A DNA stretch of 64,000 nucleotides from Ferruginibacter sp. (GTDB lineage Bacteria; Bacteroidota; Bacteroidia; Chitinophagales; Chitinophagaceae). Location of the stretch: NCBI GenBank assembly GCA_013141115.1, contig JABFRP010000002.1, positions 2,592,647 through 2,656,646 of the forward strand, read 5' to 3'. Positions 1 through 9,338 of this stretch are shown piece after piece (positions within the stretch are counted from its first letter, which is position 1; each line of letters starts with the position of its first letter). The notes under the pieces are model-generated. The model saw only the letters and a list, made by a program, of their open reading frames with translations. It was not told the origin of the DNA and searched no databases. A program made the position numbers and the translations under genes.

Positions 1-65
1 GAGTATTGCTGTTTAGGCTTGTATTTATTTAGGTAGAGCAACATACTGTTTTATGTTACATAAAT

Positions 66-134
66 AAAGTTCAATGACGATATGCCGCACAAGTGAGTGA
101 CACAACGATGTTTAATAGAATTACAAATGCCCGT
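66..134. repeat. Intergenic repeat, left copy
   Basis: This stretch in the gene-free first 170 bases resembles 60454-60523. Shared blocks are AAAGTTCAAT, GCACAAG, a GAGTG/AGTG-GAC core and AGAATTACAAA, in the same order with similar spacing. It lies just upstream of the RND pump gene, whereas the second copy lies between fabD and mdh. Two copies in unrelated intergenic sites suggest a dispersed short repeat of unknown function. No coding frame is apparent in it. Confidence 0.5.
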
Positions 135-170
135 CCCAAAAAAATATTTTAAACGAATTAATATCAAAAA

Positions 171-3100
171 ATGAAAAATGGTTTTTCAGGAAATATAGCC
201 AAGGCTTTTTTGCAGTCGAAATTAACGATACTGCTGATGATCGCCTTTTTACTGATTGGCGGCTACAGTACATTTTTAATTCCACGGGAAGAAGAACCGC
301 AGATAAAAGTGCCGATGGCCGATATTTTTATTGGCTACCCCGGTGCCGAACCAAAAGATGTGGAAACCAAAGTGGCAGCACCGTTGGAAAAAATGATCTC
401 CAATGTAAAAGGGGTGGAGTATGTATATTCCACTTCTATGAAAGGGCAGGCCATGCTGATAGTACAGTTTTATGTAGGCGAAGATGTGGAGCGTTCGCTG
501 GTAAAATTGTATAGCGAGCTGATGAAGAATATGGATAAGATGCCGCAGGGTGTTACGCTGCCATTGATAAAAACAAGGGCCATTGATGATGTGCCCGTTT
601 TGGGCTTAACCTTGTGGAGCGAAAATTATGATGATTACAGACTGAAACAAATTGGCCAGGCTTTAACCAACGAAATAAAAAAGATACCGGATGTATCCGA
701 TATTAATATTTTAGGCGGCCGCAGCCGTGAAGTAAAAGTATTACTGGATAAAAATAAAATGGCAGAAAATCATTTAGACTTTTTATCTATCAGTAAACAG
801 ATACAGGGCAGCAATATGCAAATGCCCGGCGGTAATTTATTGCAAAGCGACACTGCTTTTTCGGTAGAGACTGGAAATTTTTTAACTACTGCAGATGATG
901 TTGCCAACCTTGTTGTTGGTATTAATGCGCAACAACCGGTGTACTTAAAACAAATTGCTAAGGTAGAAGACGGGCCGGAAACTTCTAATCAATATGTATT
1001 GTTTGGGTATGGTAAAGCAGATACTTCAAAAGCCAATGCCTTTAAATCAAATTATCCTGCGGTTACTTTAAGTGTGGCAAAAAAGAAAGGGGCTGATGCC
1101 ATGAAATTGTCGGAGCAGATCATCGCTAAAGTAGAACATCTTAAAAAAGAATTATTACCCAACGAAGTGCAGTTAACGGTTAGCCGCAATTATGGCGAAA
1201 CCGCTTCGGATAAAGTATCAGAATTATTATTTCATTTATTCATTTCTATTTTAGTGGTTACCGCATTTGTAATGCTGGCGATGGGCTGGCGTGGAGGCCT
1301 GGTGGTGTTTTTATCGGTACCCGTAACCTTTGCATTAACCTTGTTCAGTTATTATTTTATGGATTATACACTGAACAGGATCACACTTTTTGCATTGGTA
1401 TTTATTACCGGTATTGTGGTGGATGATTCTATCATTATTGCAGAGAATATGCACCGGCATTTTAAAATGAAAAAGCTGCCGCCGCTGCAGGCTGCTATTT
1501 ATGCCATAAATGAAGTAGGTAATCCAACAATCTTAGCAACATTCACTGTTGTTGCTGCTGTGTTGCCCATGGCATTTGTATCGGGTATGATGGGGCCTTA
1601 CATGAGCCCGATGCCCATTGGTGCATCTATTGCCATGATGTTATCATTAATTGTTGCATTAACACTTACACCTTATCTCGGTTATATTTTTCTTAGAGAA
1701 AAAGAAAAGAAGGGAGGTACACATAAAGAAAGCAAACCATTATCGCTGGAAGAAAGCGGTATCTATAAAATTTACCGTGCCTTCATCAGGCCATTATTAG
1801 AAACAAGATGGAAGCGCTGGACGTTTATGATAAGCATTGTAGTGATATTGCTTGCTTCTCTATCTATGTTTTATACCAAAGCGGTAGCCGTAAAAATGCT
1901 GCCCTTCGATAATAAAAACGAATTCCAGGTAGTGATTGATATGCCCGAAGGCACCACGCTGGAAAAAACGCAGGCGGTTGCAAAAGATATTGCCAGTTAT
2001 GTTTCGGCCCAGCCATTGGTGCAGAATTATCAAACCTATATTGGTACAGCAGCACCCATTAGCTTTAACGGCCTGGTAAGACATTACGATTTAAGAAGAG
2101 GAGAGAACGTGGCGGATATACAAGTGAATTTGGTAGATAAAAAAGATCGGGATATACAAAGCCATGATATTGCCAAGCAAATGCGTACGCCCATTCAGGC
2201 CATTGCAAAAAAATACAATGCTAATGTAAAAATTGTTGAAGTGCCACCTGGGCCACCGGTATTATCAACATTGGTTGCTGAAGTATATGGCCCCGATTAT
2301 AATGAACAGATAAAAATTGCCCAACAGGTAAAAACCATGTTTGCACAAACGGCAGATGTGGTGGATGCTGATTGGATGGTGGAAGATGATCAGCCCGAGT
2401 ATCATATAGAAGTGGATAAGGAAAAAGCGATGCGTTATGGAGTTGCCACAGCACAGGTAACTGCAACAGTTAATGCTGCACTATCAGGTATGCCGGTGGG
2501 CAATATTTACCAGCCGGCATCATTTAATCAAACTGTAATTAAACTGCAGTTGAGTGATGCCGATAAAACCAGTATGGATGATATACTCGACCTGAAAATT
2601 ACGGGTATGCAGGGTAATAGTGTTCCGGTACGTGATGTGGTATCGGTAACAAAAAAAATAAAACAAAAAAATATTTATCGTAAAAATCAAAAAGAAGTGG
2701 TGTATGTGCTGGCCGATATGTCGGGTAGTTTAGAAAGTCCTTCTTATGCTATTGCAAAAATATCCGATAGTTTAAAAAACATACAATTGCCTAAAGGATT
2801 TACTTTAAAAGAAGAATACACACATCAGCCCGAGCTGGAAGATAATTATACATTGAAATGGGATGGCGAATGGCAAATTACATTTGAAGTTTTTAGAGAC
2901 CTGGGTATTGCATTTGCCGTGGTAATTTTAATGATTTATATTTTAATTGTGGGCTGGTTTCAAAACTTTACCGTGCCGCTGGTAATGCTGGCAGCCATTC
3001 CATTATCGTTGGTAGGTATTGTGCTGGGTCATTGGATGATGGGAGCCTATTTTACCGCTACTTCAATGATAGGGTTTATTGCGCTGGCTGGTGTAATGGT

Positions 3101-3380
3101 CCGAAACTCGGTTTTGCTCATCGACTTTATCAATATCCGGTTAAGAGAAAATATTCCGCTTAAGCAAGCCATTATAGAAGCGGGAGCCGTGCGTACCACA
3201 CCGATATTATTAACAGCAGGTGCAGTAGCATTGGGCGCCATTATTATTTTGTTCGATCCTATTTTTCAGGGGCTGGCTATTTCATTAATGGGAGGAACAA
3301 TAACTTCAACTTTTCTAACGCTTATCGTTGTGCCATTACTTTATTACAAGATGATGCGTAAAAAATATCCCAACAAATAA
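171..3380 (+). CDS. RND-family efflux transporter permease (AcrB/MexB-like)
   Basis: An inner-membrane proton-driven pump subunit of 1069 residues, the usual RND length. The layout is two repeats of one transmembrane helix, a large periplasmic porter region and a helix bundle. TM1 is near residues 18-36 and is followed by PREEEPQI, typical of this Bacteroidota subgroup. TM2-6 lie at about 350-510 and carry the proton-relay acidic pair in VVDDS (about D417/D418). TM7 is near 550-570 and TM8-12 near 905-1060. Such pumps work with a periplasmic adaptor and a TolC-like channel. Neither is in the window and both are probably upstream of base 1. The next three genes follow in the same direction at 16, 18 and 0 nt, so this is probably the first in-window gene of an operon. 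The substrate (drug, solvent or metal) cannot be told from sequence. Confidence 0.93.
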   Translation: MKNGFSGNIAKAFLQSKLTILLMIAFLLIGGYSTFLIPREEEPQIKVPMADIFIGYPGAEPKDVETKVAAPLEKMISNVKGVEYVYSTSMKGQAMLIVQFYVGEDVERSLVKLYSELMKNMDKMPQGVTLPLIKTRAIDDVPVLGLTLWSENYDDYRLKQIGQALTNEIKKIPDVSDINILGGRSREVKVLLDKNKMAENHLDFLSISKQIQGSNMQMPGGNLLQSDTAFSVETGNFLTTADDVANLVVGINAQQPVYLKQIAKVEDGPETSNQYVLFGYGKADTSKANAFKSNYPAVTLSVAKKKGADAMKLSEQIIAKVEHLKKELLPNEVQLTVSRNYGETASDKVSELLFHLFISILVVTAFVMLAMGWRGGLVVFLSVPVTFALTLFSYYFMDYTLNRITLFALVFITGIVVDDSIIIAENMHRHFKMKKLPPLQAAIYAINEVGNPTILATFTVVAAVLPMAFVSGMMGPYMSPMPIGASIAMMLSLIVALTLTPYLGYIFLREKEKKGGTHKESKPLSLEESGIYKIYRAFIRPLLETRWKRWTFMISIVVILLASLSMFYTKAVAVKMLPFDNKNEFQVVIDMPEGTTLEKTQAVAKDIASYVSAQPLVQNYQTYIGTAAPISFNGLVRHYDLRRGENVADIQVNLVDKKDRDIQSHDIAKQMRTPIQAIAKKYNANVKIVEVPPGPPVLSTLVAEVYGPDYNEQIKIAQQVKTMFAQTADVVDADWMVEDDQPEYHIEVDKEKAMRYGVATAQVTATVNAALSGMPVGNIYQPASFNQTVIKLQLSDADKTSMDDILDLKITGMQGNSVPVRDVVSVTKKIKQKNIYRKNQKEVVYVLADMSGSLESPSYAIAKISDSLKNIQLPKGFTLKEEYTHQPELEDNYTLKWDGEWQITFEVFRDLGIAFAVVILMIYILIVGWFQNFTVPLVMLAAIPLSLVGIVLGHWMMGAYFTATSMIGFIALAGVMVRNSVLLIDFINIRLRENIPLKQAIIEAGAVRTTPILLTAGAVALGAIIILFDPIFQGLAISLMGGTITSTFLTLIVVPLLYYKMMRKKYPNK

Positions 3381-3396
3381 TTTAAAACTACAATCC

Positions 3397-3705
3397 ATGA
3401 AATTTTTTATTGTAACCTGTTTAAAAGAATACCAGGATGATGTGTGTAAAATATTTAAAGAAGCAAATATCCATGTATTTAGCGCCACAGATGTAATTGG
3501 TTTTAAGGATAATCAAACACCCAATCTGCTGGCCGATTGGTTTGCCAGTGGAGATGAGAAATTTGATTCTTTATTTATATTCAGTTTTACAACTGAGGAA
3601 AATGCCGAACATGGTATGGAGTTGATAAAAAAATATAACCAAACCAGCGATACCAATTTTCCGGTAAGGGCATTTATTGTACCTGTAGAAAAGGCAAGTT
3701 ATTAA
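3397..3705 (+). CDS. Small P-II-like/ferredoxin-like fold protein in the RND operon
   Basis: A soluble protein of 102 residues without a signal peptide. The pattern MKFFIVTCLKEY, a helix, then a VIGF segment and a C-terminal FPVRAFIVPVE strand suggests a beta-alpha-beta P-II-like sandwich. I cannot name the family with certainty. It starts 16 nt after the RND pump and precedes a DUF2892 gene and a Crp/Fnr gene. Small P-II-like proteins beside RND pumps are known in metal-efflux loci, so a sensory or accessory role is plausible but inferred. Confidence 0.6.
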   Translation: MKFFIVTCLKEYQDDVCKIFKEANIHVFSATDVIGFKDNQTPNLLADWFASGDEKFDSLFIFSFTTEENAEHGMELIKKYNQTSDTNFPVRAFIVPVEKASY

Positions 3706-3723
3706 TCAGTAAAAATTGTATAC

Positions 3724-3924
3724 ATGAAAGAAAGAATTGTACGTGCTGTTGCCGGCACATTTGTTTTAGCAAGTATTGCATTATCGTATTATGTTAGTAC
3801 CAACTGGCTTTGGCTCGGGGTGTTTGTGGGAGTTAATTTACTGCAATCGTCTTTTACCAAATTTTGCCCTTTGGAGTTAATTTTAACCAAAGCAGGAGTA
3901 AAGGATAAAGCTGCCTGCCAGTAA
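3724..3924 (+). CDS. DUF2892 (YgaP-like transmembrane domain) protein
   Basis: A 66-residue inner-membrane protein with two hydrophobic segments (about residues 8-24 and 28-42). It carries the family signature of a small hydrophobic hairpin followed by LLQSSFTKFCPLELIL, with the conserved Cys-Pro-Leu. In other bacteria this domain is fused or linked to rhodanese and redox or sulfur functions. Here it lies between the P-II-like gene and a Crp/Fnr regulator whose ORF begins at the base after its stop codon, so the two are probably cotranscribed. Confidence 0.75.
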   Translation: MKERIVRAVAGTFVLASIALSYYVSTNWLWLGVFVGVNLLQSSFTKFCPLELILTKAGVKDKAACQ

Positions 3925-3981
3925 ATGGTAATAAAAAAAATGGTGCAGGGTAATTTTGTTTTAAAAGATTATTTTAGCACT

Positions 3982-4617
3982 ATGATTAATTTAGAAAATC
4001 TGAAAGGGGTGTTTGAGCCTGGCTTGCTTAAAGAAATTGAGCAATTTGGCACCCTCCAAAATTTTAAAGAAGGCGATCTTATAATGGATTACGGTAAATA
4101 CATTCGTATGATGCCGATAATTTTAAAAGGAACGGTTAAGGTATTGCGGCTGGATGAAAATGGTAATGAGATACTGTTATATTATCTATCCAGCAACGAA
4201 AGTTGTTCGATGGCCTACAGTTGTTGTATAGAGGCCAAAAAAAGTGAAGTAAAAGCTATTGCCGAAGATAATGTAGAGCTGATAGCCATACCGCATAGTA
4301 AATTAGATGAATGGTTGTGCACCTACCCAAGCTGGAAAAACTATATCATGCGTAGTTTTAATGAACGTTTTATTGAACTATTAAAATCAATTGAAAGTAT
4401 TGCCTTTCATAAGTTGGATGAAAGGCTGATGGCTTATTTAAAAGAGAAGCAACGGCTTACGGGGTCCAGTGTTATAAAAGCTTCTCACTATCTTATTGCA
4501 GATGAGTTAGCAACTTCAAGAGTAGTAATATCCAGGTTATTAAAACAACTGGAAAATAGTAAAAAAATTATTTTATACCGAAACGAGATCAAGTTATTAC
4601 CCTCCTTTGCAAATTAA
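3982..4617 (+). CDS. Crp/Fnr-family transcriptional regulator
   Basis: A regulator with an N-terminal cyclic-nucleotide-binding-like beta-roll (about residues 15-120) and a C-terminal winged helix (about 150-205) containing the recognition segment LATSRVVISRLLKQLE. The frame is open back to an ATG at 3925, immediately after the DUF2892 stop. I prefer the ATG at 3982 (MINLENLKG) because it matches usual family N-termini. The earlier start would add 19 residues. Several cysteines cluster in SCSMAYSCC, a pattern seen in Bacteroidota members of this group. Its position as last gene of the pump operon suggests it regulates that operon. Confidence 0.88.
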   Translation: MINLENLKGVFEPGLLKEIEQFGTLQNFKEGDLIMDYGKYIRMMPIILKGTVKVLRLDENGNEILLYYLSSNESCSMAYSCCIEAKKSEVKAIAEDNVELIAIPHSKLDEWLCTYPSWKNYIMRSFNERFIELLKSIESIAFHKLDERLMAYLKEKQRLTGSSVIKASHYLIADELATSRVVISRLLKQLENSKKIILYRNEIKLLPSFAN

Positions 4618-4748
4618 TTTTATTTGTAGTGCTGCATTTACAGGATTTGTAGCCGCTTTAAACTAAATGTGGAATTTACTATTTTTTTGCGTAAAATTAC
4701 CGTGTAGTTTCAGAAAATCTACTATATTTGACTATAAATCAAATATGC

Positions 4749-5075
4749 ATGGGGGATTTAGAGCTTACCGAAATTATTAAGGCTGGTGTGTTTCATTTGG
4801 AGAATTGGCTAACCCTTAATGGATACAAAAATATAGAAGTAAGTATTTGGCAATCTGGGTCTGCTGATATTAAAGCCGACGGCCAAACTGAAAATATTTT
4901 GGTGCAGCTTAAAGCAATGCAACTGCCAGGTAAACGGGTTGAACCTAATGGCACCGATAAATTTGCCTTAAAAGATTTGGCAGAAAGGCATAACAGGATA
5001 CCCTATATTGCCTACTTAAGTATTGATGAAGATAAAAATATTACGGAAGAAATAATTTGGGAAAGGTTATATTAA
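4749..5075 (+). CDS. Small protein with PD-(D/E)XK nuclease-like pattern
   Basis: A 108-residue protein if started at ATG 4749. The same frame also opens at TTG 4728, which would add seven residues. It begins with a helix (LTEIIKAGVFHLENWL) followed by VSIWQSGSADIKADG and ILVQLKAM. An Asp followed some 10-12 residues later by Q-x-K is reminiscent of PD-(D/Q)XK restriction-endonuclease-like folds, but I do not recognise a family. It is convergent with the histidine kinase gene, overlapping it by 4 nt at 5072-5075. Confidence 0.55.
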   Translation: MGDLELTEIIKAGVFHLENWLTLNGYKNIEVSIWQSGSADIKADGQTENILVQLKAMQLPGKRVEPNGTDKFALKDLAERHNRIPYIAYLSIDEDKNITEEIIWERLY

Positions 5076-7012
5076 TCAGCTGTAAAACAAACGGCAATTA
5101 TACAACCTTCACCCGGTTTGGATTGAATGCTTACTTTACCATTGTTTACCTCTGATCTGCTTATTATATTTTTTATACCCACGCCCGTTCTTCTTTGGTT
5201 AGTATCAAAGCCAACGCCATCATCTTCAATGCGAAGACAAACCTGTCCATCCTTTTGAGTAATACTGATTTTTGCATGTTTAGCATGGGCGTGTTTGATA
5301 ATGTTGTTTAATTGTTCCTGTATTATTCTAAAAATGGTGAGTTTTAATTTTTTGTTTAAAGAAACTTCTAAAAAATTATCCCAGTCAGTTATGATCTTAA
5401 GGGAATTTACAGTTTTAATATTTTTTACAAGATCATTTAAAGCTTCCAGCAAACCAATTTCCTGTAAAGATGGGGGGAGCAAGCTGTTGGAAAGTTTTCT
5501 TATTTCCATCATTGCTTTTTCGGTAAGTATTTTACTTTCATTTACCAGCTTGTGCCTGAATTTTTTTTGTGTTAGCGCATATTCAAGGTACAATTTTGTG
5601 GTGGCCAGAATTTGATTGATATTATCATGTAGCTCCTGCCCAATTTCCACCCGCTCTTTTTCCTGTCCTGTAATTACTGCATCTGTTATTTGTTGTTGCC
5701 TTATTTTTCTTTCTTCCATTAAGCTGTTTTCCAGCAATACTTTTTCTGTTACATTATTACCTAGTGCCAGTACCGCTTTTTTTCCATTATAAGTTATGGA
5801 GTGCGATGATATTTCCATAATTACTTTTGTGCCGGATTTGGTAATATGATGCCATTTCATAGTTTTCTTTATCAGGCCATTATCTTTTGCATGATTGATC
5901 AGTTCTGCAAATACGGCTTGTTCTTCAGCAGGATAAATATTTAATACTGTCAATTGTAAAAACTCCTCTCTTGAGTAGCCATACAGTTCAATGGCTGTTT
6001 CATTTACTTCAACCACTCTTAAGTCATCAATATCCCAAATAATTATGCTGGCCGGGTTGTTGTTAAATAAATACTTGTAGCTTTCTACGGATGTTTTTAA
6101 TAATTCTTCAGACATTTTATTTTCCAGTATTACCACTAAAATATTTTTTGCCCTTTCTATTGTTTTTTCCTCCTCCTTAGAAGGTGTTTTAATTTCTTTA
6201 TAATAGATGGCAAATGTACCCAGCACATCGTTTTTTGAATTGATAACGGGAAAAGACCAGCATGAACGCAAGCCTTCTTTTAAGGCATATTCTTTATAGT
6301 TAGCCCATCTTATATCATTTTCAATATCTGCAACAATTACTTTTTCTTTTTTATAAGCAGCTGTTCCGCAGGAGCCGGTATTGTTGGCAATTATTACTCC
6401 TTCAATAGCTTTACTATAGTTTTTGGGTAAAGAGGGAGACGACCAATTGTATAAAGAGTTGCCCCGTAATTGCAGCACTGAGCAAATCATACCCGGATGA
6501 ATTTTTTCTATTTCTTTAAGATAATAAGATAATGTAGTTTCAATTTTACTATTGGTTCGGGCATTGATTTCTAAAACTCTTTTCTCTATTCGTTCCAGTT
6601 CTCTTAAACGGTGAGGTTCAGTAATATCAGTTACCAAAGTGCTGGATCTAATTTCGCCTTCGGTATTTGTAAAAAGAATAGAAAAAATTTCTACGGGAAA
6701 TTTTTTGCCGTTTTTTTTTATTCCGGTTGTTTCTATTTTTACAACACCGTATTTATCACGTTCATTTAATGCTTCAGGTACATTGCTGTCAGTATGGTCA
6801 ATAATATCCTGCCGGGTTACAGTCATAAATTCTTCTGCAGAATAACCAAACATTTTAATTGCGGCATCGTTAGTCTCCAATATTGTACCATCCGGAATGG
6901 TGAGAAAGAATGCACTCAACGATTGTTGAATGAGTACTTTGTATTTTTCTTCTGTTTGATTAAAAGGAATGGGGCTGGAAGAAGAAGGGGAAATTGGATA
7001 TGAGTTAATCAT
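5072..7012 (-). CDS. PAS-GAF-PAS sensor histidine kinase (HisKA_3 type)
   Basis: A cytoplasmic histidine kinase of 646 residues with no clear membrane segment. Domains in order are PAS (about residues 20-135), GAF (about 150-300), a second PAS (about 310-430), HisKA_3 with phospho-accepting His near 462 in GQELHDNINQ, and a HATPase_c domain with the G-box DDGVGFD near the end. The response-regulator gene at 7231 is divergent across a 218-bp gap and is the obvious partner. The PAS and GAF domains imply sensing of an internal small-molecule, redox or light signal, but the ligand is unknown. Confidence 0.92.
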   Translation of the reverse strand: MINSYPISPSSSSPIPFNQTEEKYKVLIQQSLSAFFLTIPDGTILETNDAAIKMFGYSAEEFMTVTRQDIIDHTDSNVPEALNERDKYGVVKIETTGIKKNGKKFPVEIFSILFTNTEGEIRSSTLVTDITEPHRLRELERIEKRVLEINARTNSKIETTLSYYLKEIEKIHPGMICSVLQLRGNSLYNWSSPSLPKNYSKAIEGVIIANNTGSCGTAAYKKEKVIVADIENDIRWANYKEYALKEGLRSCWSFPVINSKNDVLGTFAIYYKEIKTPSKEEEKTIERAKNILVVILENKMSEELLKTSVESYKYLFNNNPASIIIWDIDDLRVVEVNETAIELYGYSREEFLQLTVLNIYPAEEQAVFAELINHAKDNGLIKKTMKWHHITKSGTKVIMEISSHSITYNGKKAVLALGNNVTEKVLLENSLMEERKIRQQQITDAVITGQEKERVEIGQELHDNINQILATTKLYLEYALTQKKFRHKLVNESKILTEKAMMEIRKLSNSLLPPSLQEIGLLEALNDLVKNIKTVNSLKIITDWDNFLEVSLNKKLKLTIFRIIQEQLNNIIKHAHAKHAKISITQKDGQVCLRIEDDGVGFDTNQRRTGVGIKNIISRSEVNNGKVSIQSKPGEGCIIAVCFTAD

Positions 7013-7230
7013 AAGGAATAGTTGTACAGCAATCTGAAATAATGATGTTTAAAATTACCCGTATTTAAAATGCCAGTAACTGATTGGATTTAAAAGTGAG
7101 GCAATAAAAATAATTGAGTTATCATTTTTTTAAGTTGTTTAAACTTTAATAACTAAGTTAATTAAATAAAATTTATTTTTTTGTAGAAATAATTCTATCT
7201 TTAATAACCTTATACCTAAATCCTCCTTGC

Positions 7231-7857
7231 ATGAAAAAGTTCTTAATTGTTGATGATCACGTTATAGTACGTTCGGGAATTAAATTCCTTTTATCAGAGG
7301 TGTACCAACTTGCAGAAATACACGAAGCTTCGGATGGCGACAGTGCTACTGAAAAATTAAAGGAGCATAATTTTGATTTAATAATGCTGGATATTCAAAT
7401 GCCAAAGACAGACACATTTGGTTTGATGGAGTATATACATATAAAATATCCGCAGGCAAAAGTGCTGGTATTTTCGGTAAGTGCCGAAAATACATATGCA
7501 AGAAGGTTTATGAAAGCAGGTGCATATGGGTTTGTATCAAAAGAATCTCCGCTGGAAGAAATTATTAAGGCTATTAATCTTGTACTTAACGACAGGAAAT
7601 ATATCAGCGAAACACTGGCCTATAAAATAGCAGAAGATTCATTTGCCGGAAGGTCGGATAATCCATTTAATAAACTCTCTCCCAGAGAGTTTGAAATTGT
7701 ATCGCTGCTTTTAAGCGGGCAAACAGTTAGTGATATATCGCAGTCATTAAATATTCAAACTTCTACAGTAGGTACACACAAGGCCCGCTTGTTTGAAAAA
7801 CTTAGTATTACCAATATACTCGAACTTAAAGAATTGGCTACTGCCTATAACTTGTAG
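7231..7857 (+). CDS. NarL/LuxR-type response regulator
   Basis: A 208-residue two-component output protein. The receiver domain spans about residues 1-120, with acidic D8/D9, phospho-acceptor D53 in LDIQMPK and a conserved Lys in VSKES. The LuxR helix-turn-helix spans about 145-205 (LSPREFEIVSLLLSGQT, then STVGTHKARLFEKL). It is divergent from the PAS-GAF kinase at 7012 and followed by a strong terminator at 7881, so it is probably a single transcript and the cognate partner of that kinase. Confidence 0.93.
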   Translation: MKKFLIVDDHVIVRSGIKFLLSEVYQLAEIHEASDGDSATEKLKEHNFDLIMLDIQMPKTDTFGLMEYIHIKYPQAKVLVFSVSAENTYARRFMKAGAYGFVSKESPLEEIIKAINLVLNDRKYISETLAYKIAEDSFAGRSDNPFNKLSPREFEIVSLLLSGQTVSDISQSLNIQTSTVGTHKARLFEKLSITNILELKELATAYNL

Positions 7858-7880
7858 TTTACATCATATCTTATTTGTAC

Positions 7881-7920
7881 AAACTGAAATGCCCGTTATT
7901 TTTAACGGGCATTTCAGTTT
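7881..7920 (+). terminator. Intrinsic terminator after the response regulator
   Basis: A perfect 18-bp inverted repeat (7881-7898 with 7903-7920) around a TTTT loop. The stem begins AAACTGAAATGCCC, is GC-rich in the middle and ends in a T-rich arm. It lies 24 bp after the regulator stop codon. Confidence 0.85.
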
Positions 7921-8104
7921 GTATTCTCCTCAAAAATAGCTATCCTGTTTTTTGTTCTATACAAATAATAGAATTATTTCTACACTTAAAAGATAATTCC
8001 GGCCACAATCTTTAATTATTTAAATATGGATTTTTACAGTAATGATATTATCAGGTTCATCCAATAGCCTGGTAAGTACAATATCCTAACAAAAAAAACC
8101 TACT

Positions 8105-8695
8105 ATGAGTAAGTCTGCCGCTCGTAAGATATCCATCTATCTTAAGATAGATGAGAATAGTATCAACGAGTATTTTAACCCACATGACCCTGCCCGGTTA
8201 GATAAACGGCAATTGGGGCATGATTTTCAAGAATATCTTAATACTGCTGTGGCACCTGCCCGCAGAAATACAATTATCGACTACAAAGTTTTTTGCAGCG
8301 AATCCGGAGGAATGCGTTTTATGGTAGATCCGCTTATGAGAACGATCCGCCGCCATTATAAAATTCAAAAATTACTTAAAGAAAACGAGTTTAAAAAATT
8401 CAAAAGAAAGAATTACGTGCTGTTATTGATCAGTATACTGATAGTAATGTTTTGTCAGGGAGTTTTACCTAATCTTTTCGGGCAGGATCATCGCATACAT
8501 TCTATGTTCAGCAATGCTATTGATGTATTTAGCTGGGTAGTGCTTTGGAAACCTATCGAACGCCTGATATTTTACTGGAATCCATTTCTTAAAGAAATAT
8601 TATTGTTTGATAAAATGCAAAATGCAAAAGTAAATATTATAGAGAGTGAAGAAGAACTGCTTAATCATCATATGGAGTTTTATGATGCAGCCTGA
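8105..8695 (+). CDS. Hypothetical membrane protein
   Basis: A 196-residue protein of unknown function. The N-terminal half (1-95) is soluble and charged. Two hydrophobic segments lie near 103-120 (YVLLLISILIVMF) and 138-160, followed by a charged tail (ESEEELLNHH). I do not recognise a family. The next ORF begins inside its last 50 bases, which suggests translational coupling. A 179-bp gap carrying no gene separates it from the terminator of the upstream regulator. Confidence 0.7.
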   Translation: MSKSAARKISIYLKIDENSINEYFNPHDPARLDKRQLGHDFQEYLNTAVAPARRNTIIDYKVFCSESGGMRFMVDPLMRTIRRHYKIQKLLKENEFKKFKRKNYVLLLISILIVMFCQGVLPNLFGQDHRIHSMFSNAIDVFSWVVLWKPIERLIFYWNPFLKEILLFDKMQNAKVNIIESEEELLNHHMEFYDAA

Positions 8696-9248
8696 TTTGC
8701 CGGCTCAAAATAAAACAGGTATTGAGAACTATAATTTTCTTAGTAGTAAAGAAGCCTATGTGTGGATGCCGGTAGTTCATCATAAAGGAAAAAAAGGAGT
8801 TTATACAGAGATGCGGTATAATTATGAAGAAATGGAAACTGCATCGGTTTACTTGGGGAAAAGTTTTAGTAAAGAAGGAGAGCTGAGTTATGATATTACC
8901 CCAATGCTGGGAATGGTGTTTGGAAATTTTAACGGAGGCTCGTTGGCAATTAATATGGATGTGGAGTATAAAAAAACATTTGTTTCAATGCAAATGCAAT
9001 ACACTGCCAGCAGCGATGCGAAAGAAAATAATTTTCTTTTTAACTGGACAGAAATGGCTTACCAACCCGTGGAATGGTTTTATACAGGCGTTAGTATGCA
9101 ACAAACAAAAATGTATAAAACCGGTTTTAAATCAGAGTATGGAGTGTTGATTGGGTTTTTAGTGAAGAAATTCACAATACCTGTTTATGTTTTTAACCCT
9201 GTAAATAAAAATAGAAATTTTATAGTAGGTATAAACGTAGAGTGGTGA
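8646..9248 (+). CDS. Putative secreted/outer-membrane beta-barrel-like protein
   Basis: A 200-residue protein of unknown family. If started at ATG 8646 it has a signal-peptide-like N-terminus (KK, then CLIIIWSFMM, then LPAQ), so I favour this start although it overlaps the upstream gene by 50 nt. The alternative start at 8682 would remove the signal. The mature part alternates aromatic and polar residues in short strands and ends in a hydrophobic strand with terminal aromatic (FIVGINVEW), typical of outer-membrane barrels. It is coupled to the membrane protein gene before it. Confidence 0.65.
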   Translation: MKKNCLIIIWSFMMQPDLPAQNKTGIENYNFLSSKEAYVWMPVVHHKGKKGVYTEMRYNYEEMETASVYLGKSFSKEGELSYDITPMLGMVFGNFNGGSLAINMDVEYKKTFVSMQMQYTASSDAKENNFLFNWTEMAYQPVEWFYTGVSMQQTKMYKTGFKSEYGVLIGFLVKKFTIPVYVFNPVNKNRNFIVGINVEW

Positions 9249-9338
9249 TCATTAATAAATATTTGAAATATACAGGGTGTTAAAAATTATGCCCTGCCTA
9301 TCAATAACAGTGAATCAAAAAAACCTAAAATCCAAATC

